A DNA stretch of 64,000 bases from CAVVEQ01 sp963806635. Its GTDB lineage: Bacteria > Chloroflexota > Anaerolineae > Anaerolineales > Anaerolineaceae. Positions 54,045 through 63,052 of this stretch are shown piece after piece. Numbering within the stretch: the first letter of the stretch is position 1; every line of letters starts with the position of its first letter. Under the pieces are notes generated by a model. That model saw only the letters and a list, made by a program, of their open reading frames with translations. It made no database searches and had not been told where the DNA came from. A program made the position numbers and the translations under genes. Location: contig CAWDZA010000015.1 of NCBI GenBank assembly GCA_963806635.1, positions 868,001-932,000 on the forward strand, read 5' to 3'.

Positions 54045-56159
54045 GTGAATCAAGATGTTCTCAATGGTTTGATCCGTCCCCAAAATGTTGCCATTATTGG
54101 CGCTTCAGCCACACCCGGGAAGATTGGTCATACAGTTGTCAAGAATCTGATCGAAGGTGGTTACAAGGGGGGTATCTACCCGGTCAATCCCGATTCCGAG
54201 GAAATCCTGGGAAAGAAAGTTTATAAGTCTGTTAAAGATATCCCCGGACCGGTGGATGCAGCCATTATCACGATCCCCGCAAAATATGTTTCACCGGTCA
54301 TCGATGAGTGCGGTGTGAAGGGTGTAAAGGGTTTGATCGTGATCACCTCCGGGTTTTCCGAGGTTGGGCGCAAGGACCTTGAGGAAGAGATGGTCCAGAA
54401 AGCCCACCAGTACGGGATGTGCGTGCTGGGACCCAACATCGTTGGCACGCTCTCCAATGCGGATAAATTCAACGGTTCCTTCGCCCCCTTCCTGCCCCTG
54501 CCAGGAAAATCCTCCCTGGTCACCCAATCCGGCGCTCTGCTTATCGCCATTGATGCTGCCTCCTTTACCCGCCGGGTGGGTTTTGAAAAATTGATCTCCA
54601 TCGGCAATGTGAGTGACGTTGGTTTTGCTGACCTGGTCACCTGGTTGAATGACGACCCGGCCACCTTCTGCATTTCCCTCTATATTGAAGGGCTCAAAGA
54701 CGGACGGGACTTTATCGAAGCCGGTAAAAAGGCCAAAAAACCGATCATTGCCCTGAAATCCGGTGTTTCTTCTCATGGCGCTGCCGCTGCTGCCTCGCAC
54801 ACCGGCTCACTGGCCGGGGCTGCCAAGATTTACAGCGCAGCCTTTCAGCAGGCAGGCGTAATCCAGGCGCAGGACCTGAACGATCTATTCAACCGCACCC
54901 AGGTGCTTTCACTTCAGCCTCCCATGAAAGGTGAGAAGCTGTTGGTGCTCACCAATGGCGGCGGGGTTGGCGTGCTGGCCACAGATGCCGCCGAGAAATA
55001 CGGCCTGCCCCTGATGTTCGCCCCGGATGATGTTCAAGAAGAATTACGAAAACACATGCCAGATTTCGGTTCTGCCAAAAACCCGGTGGATATGACCGGT
55101 ATGGCAGGAAATGAATGGTATCGGGAAACAACCCAATACTCCTTCGCGCATCCCTGGGTGGATGGTTTATGTGTTCTTTATTGTGAAACAGCCATGACAG
55201 ATCCGCAGGGTATAGCTGAAAGCATCAAAGCTGGGATCGATGCGACAGGCATTAAAGATAAACCTGTTACTGTTTCCTTCGTCGGTGGTGAACGATCCGA
55301 TAACGCCATGCGCTGGCTGGTGGAAAACGGTATCCCCGCCTATGGCGCCCCGGATCTGGCCGTGAATGCCATGGCCTGCCTGCGGGAATATGCCCGCTTC
55401 AAAGAAATTGCTGCTGAACCCGATAATCGATGTGATAATCAAGATAAAACCAAAGCCCTGGCTGTGATCGAAGCCGCCCGCAAGGAAGGTCGGGATTCTC
55501 TTACCGAGATCGAAGCCAAGCAGGTTTTCGCCGCTTACGATCTTCCGGTAACCAAAATTGCCCTCGCTAAAACAGAGGATGAAGCTGTGGAGTTGGCATC
55601 AAAAACAGGCTTCCCGGTGGTGATGAAGATCGTCTCCCCAGATATTCTTCACAAATCTGACGCCGGAGGGGTTAAGGTTAATGTCAAAGATGAAGCAGGT
55701 GTCCGCGATACCTGGAAAACGATCATGGCGAATGTTAAAGCTTACAAACCGGAAGCCGATATCCATGGGATCGCCATCCAGGAAATGGCACCCTGGGGCA
55801 CCGAAGTCATCCTGGGATCCATTAATGACGCTTCGTTCGGCCCAACCATCATGTTCGGACTGGGCGGCATTTTCGTAGAGGTGCTTAAGGATGTCACTTT
55901 CCGGGTTACACCTGTTACGCAGGGTCAAGCCCGCCGCATGTTATCCGAGATTCGTGGTGCGCCGATCCTTAAAGGCGCGCGTGGTGAGCCTCCCCGCGAT
56001 CAGGTCGCATTGGTTGAAACGATTTGCAAATTCTCGAATATGATCCTTGACCTCAAAGATGAGATCTCGGAGACCGACGCCAACCCGCTGCTGGTATATG
56101 AGGAAGGCAAGGGCTTGAAAGTCGCGGATGCGCGGGTGATCCTGAAACCTAAGGAATAA
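54045..56159 (+). CDS. acdAB: Acetate/acyl--CoA ligase (ADP-forming), fused alpha-beta
   Basis: 704 residues. CoA-binding domain first (VAIIGASATPGKIGHTVVKNL), succinyl-CoA-synthetase-like domain with the phospho-His in AAAASHTGSLAGA (about residue 252), ligase-CoA domain, then the ATP-grasp beta half from about residue 480 (LPVTKIALAKTEDEAVELA, HKSDAGGVKVNV, GPTIMFGLGGIFVEVLKDV). Converts acyl-CoA + ADP + Pi to acid + ATP, the archaeal-style ATP-yielding step of amino-acid fermentation. GTG start with AGGAGG 7 bp upstream. It complements the Kor, AOR and acylating ALDH genes of this window. Confidence 0.94.
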   Translation: MNQDVLNGLIRPQNVAIIGASATPGKIGHTVVKNLIEGGYKGGIYPVNPDSEEILGKKVYKSVKDIPGPVDAAIITIPAKYVSPVIDECGVKGVKGLIVITSGFSEVGRKDLEEEMVQKAHQYGMCVLGPNIVGTLSNADKFNGSFAPFLPLPGKSSLVTQSGALLIAIDAASFTRRVGFEKLISIGNVSDVGFADLVTWLNDDPATFCISLYIEGLKDGRDFIEAGKKAKKPIIALKSGVSSHGAAAAASHTGSLAGAAKIYSAAFQQAGVIQAQDLNDLFNRTQVLSLQPPMKGEKLLVLTNGGGVGVLATDAAEKYGLPLMFAPDDVQEELRKHMPDFGSAKNPVDMTGMAGNEWYRETTQYSFAHPWVDGLCVLYCETAMTDPQGIAESIKAGIDATGIKDKPVTVSFVGGERSDNAMRWLVENGIPAYGAPDLAVNAMACLREYARFKEIAAEPDNRCDNQDKTKALAVIEAARKEGRDSLTEIEAKQVFAAYDLPVTKIALAKTEDEAVELASKTGFPVVMKIVSPDILHKSDAGGVKVNVKDEAGVRDTWKTIMANVKAYKPEADIHGIAIQEMAPWGTEVILGSINDASFGPTIMFGLGGIFVEVLKDVTFRVTPVTQGQARRMLSEIRGAPILKGARGEPPRDQVALVETICKFSNMILDLKDEISETDANPLLVYEEGKGLKVADARVILKPKE

Positions 56160-56170
56160 CCAAACCAAAA

Positions 56171-56199
56171 ACAGCTTCCTAACCAGGAAGCTGTCTTTT
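56171..56199. terminator. Terminator after the ADP-forming ligase
   Basis: ACAGCTTCCT, loop AACC, AGGAAGCTGT, then CTTTTT. Convergent gene on the other strand ends directly after it. Confidence 0.88.
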
Positions 56200-56612
56200 T
56201 AGGAGTTGCGCAGGTGTTGGTATGCACCCTTCCAGGGGGTGCCGATCCGGTTTTTCTCAGCCACCTTCACGGTACCAAATTTCTGCCCTGTGCGCGCAGC
56301 CAGGGATGCCACCGCACCCCAATCTTCTTTAAATAGCGCATCTTGATAGCTTTTCGAATAATTTCCCGTCCATTCCCAATCCATGCGGAATCGTTCGGCT
56401 TTGACCCAGTAACCTCTTTTTTCCCAGGCTGCCACTGATTCATCAACTGTATTGGAAATTGATTTCAAAGCGATGGAAATATACGCGGTGATATCGCGGG
56501 TTTCATCCCCTGTATCGTTTTGCTGCAAGAGTGCCCGGAGTGCAACAACTACCGATTTCACCAACAAATTTCGATTCTTTCCCGCACTTTCGGTATTAAT
56601 GATCTTGCTCAC
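56199..56612 (-). CDS. Conserved hypothetical protein, 137 aa
   Basis: Not recognised. Basic Arg/Lys-rich, mostly helical (LLVKSVVVALRALLQ, ISNTVDESVAAWEKRGYW), with several Trp and a Gly/Thr-rich C-terminus. No membrane segment or cofactor motif. Single gene, divergent from the tRNA-Pro gene, which lies about 100 bp upstream. Confidence 0.55.
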   Translation of the reverse strand: MSKIINTESAGKNRNLLVKSVVVALRALLQQNDTGDETRDITAYISIALKSISNTVDESVAAWEKRGYWVKAERFRMDWEWTGNYSKSYQDALFKEDWGAVASLAARTGQKFGTVKVAEKNRIGTPWKGAYQHLRNS

Positions 56613-56677
56613 ATGCCCTCGATGAAGTTGAAATGAAGCGCAATTATACTCTTAAGAAATGAGGTGTAAATCTCTCA

Positions 56678-56706
56678 TTGCCAAAAGCATGCAATCAGAA
56701 TATAAT
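56678..56706 (+). promoter_or_regulatory. Promoter of tRNA-Pro
   Basis: TTGCCA, 17-bp spacer, TATAAT, predicted start at about 56713, 7 bp before the tRNA. Confidence 0.75.
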
Positions 56707-56719
56707 ACCAGCCGTTGTT

Positions 56720-56796
<77 letters not shown>

Positions 56797-56827
56797 ACGT
56801 AAAATTATCCATCCTGGGTTTAATTTC

Positions 56828-56876
56828 AAAAGGTCACCTGTTTGGGGTATTCAAAATCCTCAACCGGTGACCTTTT
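56828..56876 (+). terminator. Terminator-like inverted repeat after tRNA-Pro
   Basis: Perfect 11-bp arms AAAAGGTCACC / GGTGACCTTTT around a 27-nt loop; right arm ends in TTTT. Confidence 0.65.
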
Positions 56877-56945
56877 CGTATTTTAGAGCGTTTATTTACT
56901 TTGAAATCCGAGTGCGCAAAAGATGAACCATAGCCAAAGATTTCT

Positions 56946-57662
56946 TCAGGGTAGCAGTGCCTTGATTTCCGCCTGGATAGCCTCAATGGCTAATATCTTG
57001 GTTTTAATCAACGCCAGTTTTTGCGCATCTGTCAAACCCGGGGGCACAGGTGGGGTCACCGGATCAGTAACAGGTTGTCGATCAGCCCATTCATCCACCC
57101 ATTCTGCCAGATTGCCATCAATATCTCTGGAAGCGTAGGAGCGGTAGACATAACTTTGAAACGGAGAAAAATTGACCTTCGTGGTCGGTTCATGCAGCCA
57201 AAGCAGATTCGCCATTGTTGGGATTGGTGTGATCCAATCCATAATGTTGCGCGCCATCCGAACGATAGTACCTTTCAGGCCGCCATATTCCACGTAATGA
57301 CGCAAGAATATATTTACACTATCCCGGTAAAAATTCGTATCTGGCAGGACCGGAGCGTCCGGATTTGTGGCTTTCTCTAAAACCAAAACGAATGGCAATA
57401 GATTTACGTCTTTGTGTTGCGTTGTGAAATTTATAAATGCACTCGAAGTCTCCTGGGCCTGGGAATCAGCAGATCCCAATTCCGGCGGATACCTCAAGCG
57501 ATGGTAGAGACCCATTTTGAAACCGTACATGGCACAAGTATTTGCGTTGTTACTCAGGCAGCTATTGTTCGTCAAATCGGTATAAACATAGCGAACCCGC
57601 CTATCCCAGAGTTTCTGGGGGTTTTGGATCTTAACATTTCTCGCTATCCAAATTCCATTCAC
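56946..57662 (-). CDS. Hypothetical protein, weakly GH25/lysozyme-like
   Basis: About 238 residues from GTG 57662 (GGAGG 7 bp upstream). The pattern GLYHRLRYP, LPFVLVLEK, YVEYGG, LLWLHEP, YRSYASRDIDGNLAEW recalls the strand-end signatures of GH25 lysozymes, but the catalytic DxE is not intact (VLVLE), so activity is doubtful. C-terminal Pro-rich spacer (VTPPVPPGL) and a short coiled-coil tail (LALIKTKILAIEAIQAEIKALL). No signal peptide seen. Possibly phage-derived, near a tRNA gene. Low confidence in any function. Confidence 0.5.
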   Translation of the reverse strand: MNGIWIARNVKIQNPQKLWDRRVRYVYTDLTNNSCLSNNANTCAMYGFKMGLYHRLRYPPELGSADSQAQETSSAFINFTTQHKDVNLLPFVLVLEKATNPDAPVLPDTNFYRDSVNIFLRHYVEYGGLKGTIVRMARNIMDWITPIPTMANLLWLHEPTTKVNFSPFQSYVYRSYASRDIDGNLAEWVDEWADRQPVTDPVTPPVPPGLTDAQKLALIKTKILAIEAIQAEIKALLP

Positions 57663-57900
57663 CCACACACCTCCAAAAAGAATTTACTTATCCGGTATTC
57701 TGAAAAAAAGGTGAGCCATTTTTCGCACAATTCCAGATTCTTCTATAATTTTCGTTCTACTCAATTCCATATTCCCAGGCATCCGACAAGAAAATTAATA
57801 TGATTTGGATATTTATGCAAGAGATATGCCATCTCCTACTTCCTGTTTAGAAACTGTATACTATGTGCTGACCCCCGCACAACTCTTAATATTTCCCCTA

Positions 57901-57928
57901 TTGACATTTCGAAAATATCCGCTATCAT
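57901..57928 (+). promoter_or_regulatory. Promoter of the small membrane ORF
   Basis: TTGACA (full consensus), 16-bp spacer, TATCAT; expected start about 57935, 20 bp before the TTG start codon. Confidence 0.65.
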
Positions 57929-57954
57929 ATTAACAATTAATTATTGAGGACAAT

Positions 57955-58068
57955 TTGAATTTCTTCTTGTTTGCCACCATTATTACCGTCCTTATGTACA
58001 TGATTATTTGGCTCATGTACATCATCAAACATTTGGACGGCAACCAGGTAGTAAGAGAACAAGATTAG
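57955..58068 (+). CDS. 37-aa single-helix membrane protein
   Basis: Too short for standard gene calling. TTG start, GAGGA 5 bp upstream. Nearly all of the first 25 residues are hydrophobic (FFLFATIITVLMYMIIWLMYII), then a short charged tail KHLDGNQVVREQD. Own consensus -35 promoter upstream and own terminator 25 bp downstream, so a complete monocistronic unit. Could be a small membrane regulator. Unrelated to the liv genes by terminator placement. Confidence 0.55.
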   Translation: MNFFLFATIITVLMYMIIWLMYIIKHLDGNQVVREQD

Positions 58069-58092
58069 GAAGAAGTAAAACAAAACCAAGAG

Positions 58093-58127
58093 GAAGCCGC
58101 CCGAAAGAGAGGCGGTTTCTTTTTTTT
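58093..58127 (+). terminator. Terminator after the small membrane ORF
   Basis: GAAGCCGCC / GGCGGTTTC stem (one G-T pair) with 9-nt loop and a run of eight T. Confidence 0.88.
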
Positions 58128-58214
58128 GGTCAAACCAAGGAGGTGATTACGTTATCGCACTCGTTAGTAGGACTGGTCTTGATAAATCGCCAAAAATTTT
58201 TAAGGAGAAGAATG

Positions 58215-59474
58215 ATGTCTAAGCGTTTTGTGTTTGTGTTTGTTGTTGTCCTCGCACTCGTCCTGGCTGCTTGTGCGCCAGTTGCGAGACCCCTGCTGCC
58301 CCTGCTGCAACTGAAGCTCCCGCAGCAGCCAGAAGCGCCCAGCCGCTGGTGGAGCGCCCCAAGTCTGCGCCAGCGATCCCTTCGGCTGCGCCAAGATCGA
58401 CCCCGGCACTACTGTCAAAGTCGGTATGGGCGCTCCCATGACCGGTGGCGATGCCAGCTTTGGGATCGACATCTCCCAGGGAGCTCAAGTTGCAGTCAAA
58501 GATGCTGGCCAACTTGATGGTTTTTCCTTCGAACTCGTAGCTCAGGATGATGGTGGCAATGCTGAAGGTGGCGCCGCAGTGGCTCGTAAGTTGGTTGCTG
58601 ATCCGTCCGTAGTGGCCATTGCTGGACATATTTTTTCCGGTGCAACCGCAGCTGCCATGCCTATCTATGAAAAAGCCGGCCTCCCTATGCTCTCCCCCTC
58701 GGCCACCAACCCCGCACTGACCGAAAAAGGCTCCAAGGTCTTCAATCGGATCGCCTTTACTGATGTAATCCAGGCGAAGTTTGCTGCAAAATTCCTTTTT
58801 GAAAATCTTGGTTTCAAGAAGATCGCAGTTCTTCATGATGGTTCTGATTACGGAAAAGGTTTGGCTGAAGGAGTTCGTGACAATTTCGTTTCACTCGGTG
58901 GAACAGTAACCGATTTCCAGGCTATCACCACCAAAGAGACGGATTACACTGCAGTTCTCTCAACCGTTGCTGCCAGTAACCCCGAAGCAGTATATTTCGG
59001 TGGCTACACCGCCGATGCCTCTGTGCTGGCTAACCAGATGAAGACCACAGGCCTCGAAAATGCTGTGTTCTTCGGTTGTGATGGTACATTCGGTAAGGAC
59101 TTCCTCGATCGCACAGGAAAGAATGGTGAAGGTGCCTTTGCAGTTTCCCTCACCCCGCCTGATTCCCCCGAAAAGGCGAAATTCGATGCTGCATACGAAG
59201 CAGCTTTCGGTCAGGCTCCTGGCGTGCTTTCTCCGTTCTCATGGAACGGTTATGATTCAACCGCTGCGTTAATCGCAATGGTGAAATCCGTAGCCGTCAA
59301 AGGTGACGATGGCTCGCTTTATGTCCCACGGGTGCGCTGGTAAATGCTGTCCGCACCTTGAAAGATTTCAAAGGTGTTGCTGGAACCTATACCTGCAGTG
59401 AAGTCGGTGAATGCAATTCCAATGGTCCGCTCTTTGTTGTGATCAAGGACGGAGCCTGGGTTCCTGCACAGTAA
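58215..59474 (+). CDS. livK: Branched-chain amino acid ABC transporter, substrate-binding lipoprotein, frameshifted
   Basis: About 420 residues. Lipoprotein signal peptide MSKRFVFVFVVVLALVLAAC (lipobox LAAC, Cys about residue 20). Then a Pro/Ala-rich linker, whose frame is lost between about 58280 and 58400. The mature periplasmic-binding domain (type 1) runs in another frame: VGMGAPMTGGDASFGIDIS, PSVVAIAGHIFSGATAAAMPIYE, LSPSATNPAL, VLHDGSDYGKGLAEG. A second break near 59340 (GGG run) shifts the last 45 residues (LKDFKGVAGTYTC, ending VPAQ). AAGGAG is 7 bp before ATG 58215; ATG 58212 is also possible. Binds an amino acid, likely branched-chain, outside the membrane. Confidence 0.87.
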
Positions 59475-59496
59475 TCTGTTTGTAGGATCTTGTTCG

Positions 59497-59525
59497 ACCT
59501 GCCCGGTCAGATTGGCCGGGCAGGT
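59497..59525 (+). terminator. Intra-operon hairpin between livK and livH
   Basis: ACCTGCCCGG / CCGGGCAGGT 10-bp stem, 9-nt loop, then TCTTGTT. Probably a partial terminator or mRNA-stabilising element giving more binding protein than permease. Confidence 0.65.
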
Positions 59526-59581
59526 TCTTGTTACACGTTATAATTTATTTTATTTTAATAATTCCACATCAAGGATCCTCT

Positions 59582-60691
59582 ATGCAGAATGAGAGACCGA
59601 GCAGGATGAAAGATTTTTGGAAAAAGTTGGGCAGGGTCATCCGTCCCATTATTGGTATCCTTGTGGTCGCCTGGGCAGTGTGGCGCATGTACCTCGTTTT
59701 CTTTGTGGATTCGAAATTCGGTCCCGAAACATGGCTTCGGTTGGCATTTGCTGGTCTTGTCATCGGGGGCATGTATGCTCTGGTGGCAATCGGGTACTCG
59801 CTGGTTTACGGTATTCTGGGAATGATCAATTTTGCCCATGGTGAAGTCATGATGGTCGGATCCTTCGCCGGGTATTTCTTCCTGCAAGCGTTGAAAGCAT
59901 GGCCCACACCGACTGCAAATAATCCGCAATTAACATTTTTAAACGCGTATCCCTGGTTCTCGATCATCCTTGCATTTGCTGTTGGAATGATCATTGCTGC
60001 AACCACTGGATATTTCCTCGAAAAAATTGCTTACCGTCCTCTTCGCAATGCACCTCGTCTTGTTCCCCTTATCAGTGCAATCGGTGCATCGATTTTCCTT
60101 CAAAACGCTGTTCAGCTGTTATTCAGCCCTCAACTTCGTGATTACACAAACCCGGACCTTCTTGCTCGAGGTACCGGGATTGGTTTGAAAATTAACGGAA
60201 GCACGGTTATGTTGACTTATACCGGTATCCTGTCATTTGTTCTTTCACTCTCCCTAATGGGTCTCTTGTATTATGTCGTTCAACGAACCAGACTTGGAAG
60301 ATCCATGCGGGCGATCGCGCAGGACAAGAAGACTGCTGCATTGATGGGGGTTAATGTTGATAGCGTGATTAGTCGAACTTTCATCATCAGCGGTCTCCTG
60401 GCTGGCGCTGCCGGGGTGATGTGGGGGCTTCAAATGGGTTTGATCAATTACTTCATGGGCTTCCTGCCTGGCATCAAAGCCTTCACCGCTGCAGTCCTCG
60501 GTGGAATTGGAAATATCCCTGGCGCCATGGTTGGCGGATTGCTTCTGGGAGTGATCGAATCTGTTGCGCCTGCTGCATTTGGAGTTGATTTCCAACTTAA
60601 AGATGTGATCGCTTTCATGATTCTAATTTTAATTTTCTTATATAGACCTACGGGTCTTCTGGGCACGACAATTAAAGAGGAGAAACTATGA
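59582..60691 (+). CDS. livH: Branched-chain amino acid ABC transporter permease
   Basis: About 369 residues from ATG 59582 (AAGGA 6 bp upstream); a longer reading begins in an A/T-rich spacer and is less likely. The N-terminal extension of about 45 residues includes an extra hydrophobic segment, then the LivH core with GMYALVAIGYSLVYGILGMINFAHGEVMM, eight or more helices and the EAA-like GAAGVMWGL region near the end. Inner-membrane channel half. Its stop overlaps livM as ATGA. Confidence 0.93.
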   Translation: MQNERPSRMKDFWKKLGRVIRPIIGILVVAWAVWRMYLVFFVDSKFGPETWLRLAFAGLVIGGMYALVAIGYSLVYGILGMINFAHGEVMMVGSFAGYFFLQALKAWPTPTANNPQLTFLNAYPWFSIILAFAVGMIIAATTGYFLEKIAYRPLRNAPRLVPLISAIGASIFLQNAVQLLFSPQLRDYTNPDLLARGTGIGLKINGSTVMLTYTGILSFVLSLSLMGLLYYVVQRTRLGRSMRAIAQDKKTAALMGVNVDSVISRTFIISGLLAGAAGVMWGLQMGLINYFMGFLPGIKAFTAAVLGGIGNIPGAMVGGLLLGVIESVAPAAFGVDFQLKDVIAFMILILIFLYRPTGLLGTTIKEEKL

Positions 60692-62247
60692 AAACCTTTT
60701 TCTCTTCCAATAAAATTGTTAATCCCGCTGTCATTGTTTCCATCGTCACGATATTCCTAATATTAATTGGGTTCAACATTGTTTTTGCTTCAATTGTCTC
60801 AAAAGCGTTTGGACAGAACGTCATCAGCGGGCAACTCTCCAACCCTTATTACCAGATCTTTTTCAACGGTATGATGGGTTTATGGGTGGGTTGGCGGGTA
60901 AATCAAACCCGGAACTTGCGCGGGGTACTTGCCAGTAGCGTTTCTGGTGCCCTGGCGGGGGCTATTGTTGGCGCATTTTGTTTATTTCTTGGGATCGTTT
61001 ATGTCAATGGTGCGGATTTCCGTTCCTACCTGACAGCTCTGTCTCCCATAAACGTCAACTATGTTCTTTATGGACTGCCACCAATAATGGGGTTTCTGGT
61101 AACCACCCTTACATTTGTCGTTTTCGCATTTTTCGGTGGATTGTTGAAACTAATCCCCTTTGGCAGGATTTTCAGCAGACCAACTTCAGCAGTAAAAGCA
61201 TTCTTTCAGAAACCTGCAATCCAAAAAACATGGCATAACCGGATATTCCGGATATTCCTTCTGATTCTGGGAATAGCCGCTGCAGTAATCCTTCCCCGCC
61301 TGTGGGGTTCTTATTGGAATTACGTCATTGGTACCGTCGGTATCTATGTATTAATGGGTCTGGGTTTGAATTTAATTGTTGGTCTTTCCGGTCAGCTTGT
61401 GCTCGGTTTCGCTGCTTTTATCGCGGTCGGCGCATATACTGCCGCTTTGCTTAACGCCCCTGAACCGCATAACTTAATGTGGGGATCCTGGATCGCATTC
61501 ATCTTGGGGATCATCATCGCCGCTTTCGCCGGTGCATTGATCGGACTTCCCATAATGAAGCTGCGAGGAGATTACCTTGCCATTGTTACTCTTGGATTTG
61601 GCGAGATCATGCGCATTATGCTCAAAAGCGATCTCCTTACCAGTTTCACCGGTGGTCCGCGAGGTATCCAGGATATTAAAGGCCCGGTGATATTTGGCGC
61701 TGCATTCAACACAGACATGGACTTTATGTATTTGATCTTGATCGCGGTTGCTCTAGCCGTTTTCATTACTATCCGTTTACAGGATTCGCGTGTTGGGCGA
61801 GCATGGATTTCGATGCGCGAAGATGAAACTGTCGCGTCAGCCAGTGGTGTCAACCCCATGAAATATAAGATGCTTGCGCTTGTTCTCGGGGCTGCTTTCG
61901 CCGGGTTGGCCGGGACGATCTTTGCCACCAGGAATCAGTTTACCGGTCCCGAAGATCACACATTAATGGTTTCGATCAACGCACTGGCAATTGTGATCGT
62001 GGGCGGCATGGGCAGCATCCCAGGGATCATTCTGGGTGCTTTCGCTCTGAAAGGGCTGCCCGAACTGCTGAGGGAGTTTGAAAGTTACCGCATGCTCGCT
62101 TTTGGTGCGCTGCTGGTGGCAATGATGATCTGGCGCCCCCAGGGATTCTGGCCTGCCAAACGCCCAGCCCTTTCCAAACGGATCAAACCTGGAGATGAAC
62201 CGCCACCCATAACGACGGAATCTGCCAAGGAGGTTCGCCATGACTGA
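60688..62247 (+). CDS. livM: Branched-chain amino acid ABC transporter permease, N-terminally extended
   Basis: 519 residues against 300-420 for common LivM. The first about 200 residues hold four extra hydrophobic helices and a cytosolic segment (FGRIFSRPTSAVKAFFQKP); the canonical core starts near residue 215 (VGIYVLMGLGLNLIVGLSGQLVLGFAAFIAVGAY). GDYLAIVTLGFGEIMRIML and the conserved loop VASASGVNPMKYKMLALVLGAAFAGLAG follow. GAGGAG precedes the overlapping ATG. Overlaps livG by 8 bp. Confidence 0.93.
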   Translation: MKTFFSSNKIVNPAVIVSIVTIFLILIGFNIVFASIVSKAFGQNVISGQLSNPYYQIFFNGMMGLWVGWRVNQTRNLRGVLASSVSGALAGAIVGAFCLFLGIVYVNGADFRSYLTALSPINVNYVLYGLPPIMGFLVTTLTFVVFAFFGGLLKLIPFGRIFSRPTSAVKAFFQKPAIQKTWHNRIFRIFLLILGIAAAVILPRLWGSYWNYVIGTVGIYVLMGLGLNLIVGLSGQLVLGFAAFIAVGAYTAALLNAPEPHNLMWGSWIAFILGIIIAAFAGALIGLPIMKLRGDYLAIVTLGFGEIMRIMLKSDLLTSFTGGPRGIQDIKGPVIFGAAFNTDMDFMYLILIAVALAVFITIRLQDSRVGRAWISMREDETVASASGVNPMKYKMLALVLGAAFAGLAGTIFATRNQFTGPEDHTLMVSINALAIVIVGGMGSIPGIILGAFALKGLPELLREFESYRMLAFGALLVAMMIWRPQGFWPAKRPALSKRIKPGDEPPPITTESAKEVRHD

Positions 62248-63052
62248 CACGCTTCAAGTTCAGCACGTCACCAAACAGTTTGGCGGGCTAACAGCGGTGG
62301 ATAAGGTGGATATCGATGTCCGCCAGAACTCCATAACCAGCATCATCGGTCCGAATGGAGCGGGTAAGACCACCCTTTTCAACTGCATCTCCGGATATTA
62401 TTGCCCAGAGGAAGGCAAGATCTTGTTCGACGGTCAGCCCATCCAGGGTCTTGCGACCTATGAAATTGCCGATCTGGGAATTGCACGCACCTATCAGAAC
62501 ATCCGCCTGTTCAAGCAGCTGACCGCCCTGGAAAATATCCTGGTTGGCGCCCAGCCGCACCTGACCACCGGTTGGTTTGATGCCATCATCCGCACCCGTA
62601 AATTCAAGCGCGAGGAATATGACGCGCTGAGAGAAGCAGTTCAGTTACTTGAGCATGTTGGTCTGAAGGAATTTGGGGATACTCTGGCTGTCAATCTGCC
62701 CTATGGCGCCCAACGCCGCCTGGAGATCGCCCGCGCACTGGCGAACCGCCCCACCCTGCTGCTATTGGATGAACCAACCGCTGGTATGAATCCGCAGGAA
62801 ACCGAATCGATGGCCAAGTTCATCGCCACCTTACGGGATGAGTTCAACCTCACAATTGTTTTAATTGAGCATGATATGAGCGTCGTAATGGGCATTTCCG
62901 AACAGATCAGCGTGCTCGACCACGGTGTGAAAATCGCCGAAGGTTTGCCGGAAGAGATCCGCTCAAACCCGCGGGTCATTGAGGCCTACCTGGGAGCAGG
63001 CACCCAGCATCTCGTCGAAAAATTCAAACGGAATAAAAACAATGCTTCTTGA
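62240..63052 (+). CDS. livG: Branched-chain amino acid ABC transporter ATP-binding protein
   Basis: 270 residues. Walker A GPNGAGKTTLFN, signature PYGAQRRLEIARAL (variant of LSYGxQR usual in LivG), Walker B LLLLDEPTAGMN, H-loop LIEHDMSVVM. Has the LivG-specific insert after the Q-loop (IGIARTYQNIRLF). Energises uptake together with LivF. Overlaps livF by 11 bp. Confidence 0.96.
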   Translation: MTDTLQVQHVTKQFGGLTAVDKVDIDVRQNSITSIIGPNGAGKTTLFNCISGYYCPEEGKILFDGQPIQGLATYEIADLGIARTYQNIRLFKQLTALENILVGAQPHLTTGWFDAIIRTRKFKREEYDALREAVQLLEHVGLKEFGDTLAVNLPYGAQRRLEIARALANRPTLLLLDEPTAGMNPQETESMAKFIATLRDEFNLTIVLIEHDMSVVMGISEQISVLDHGVKIAEGLPEEIRSNPRVIEAYLGAGTQHLVEKFKRNKNNAS

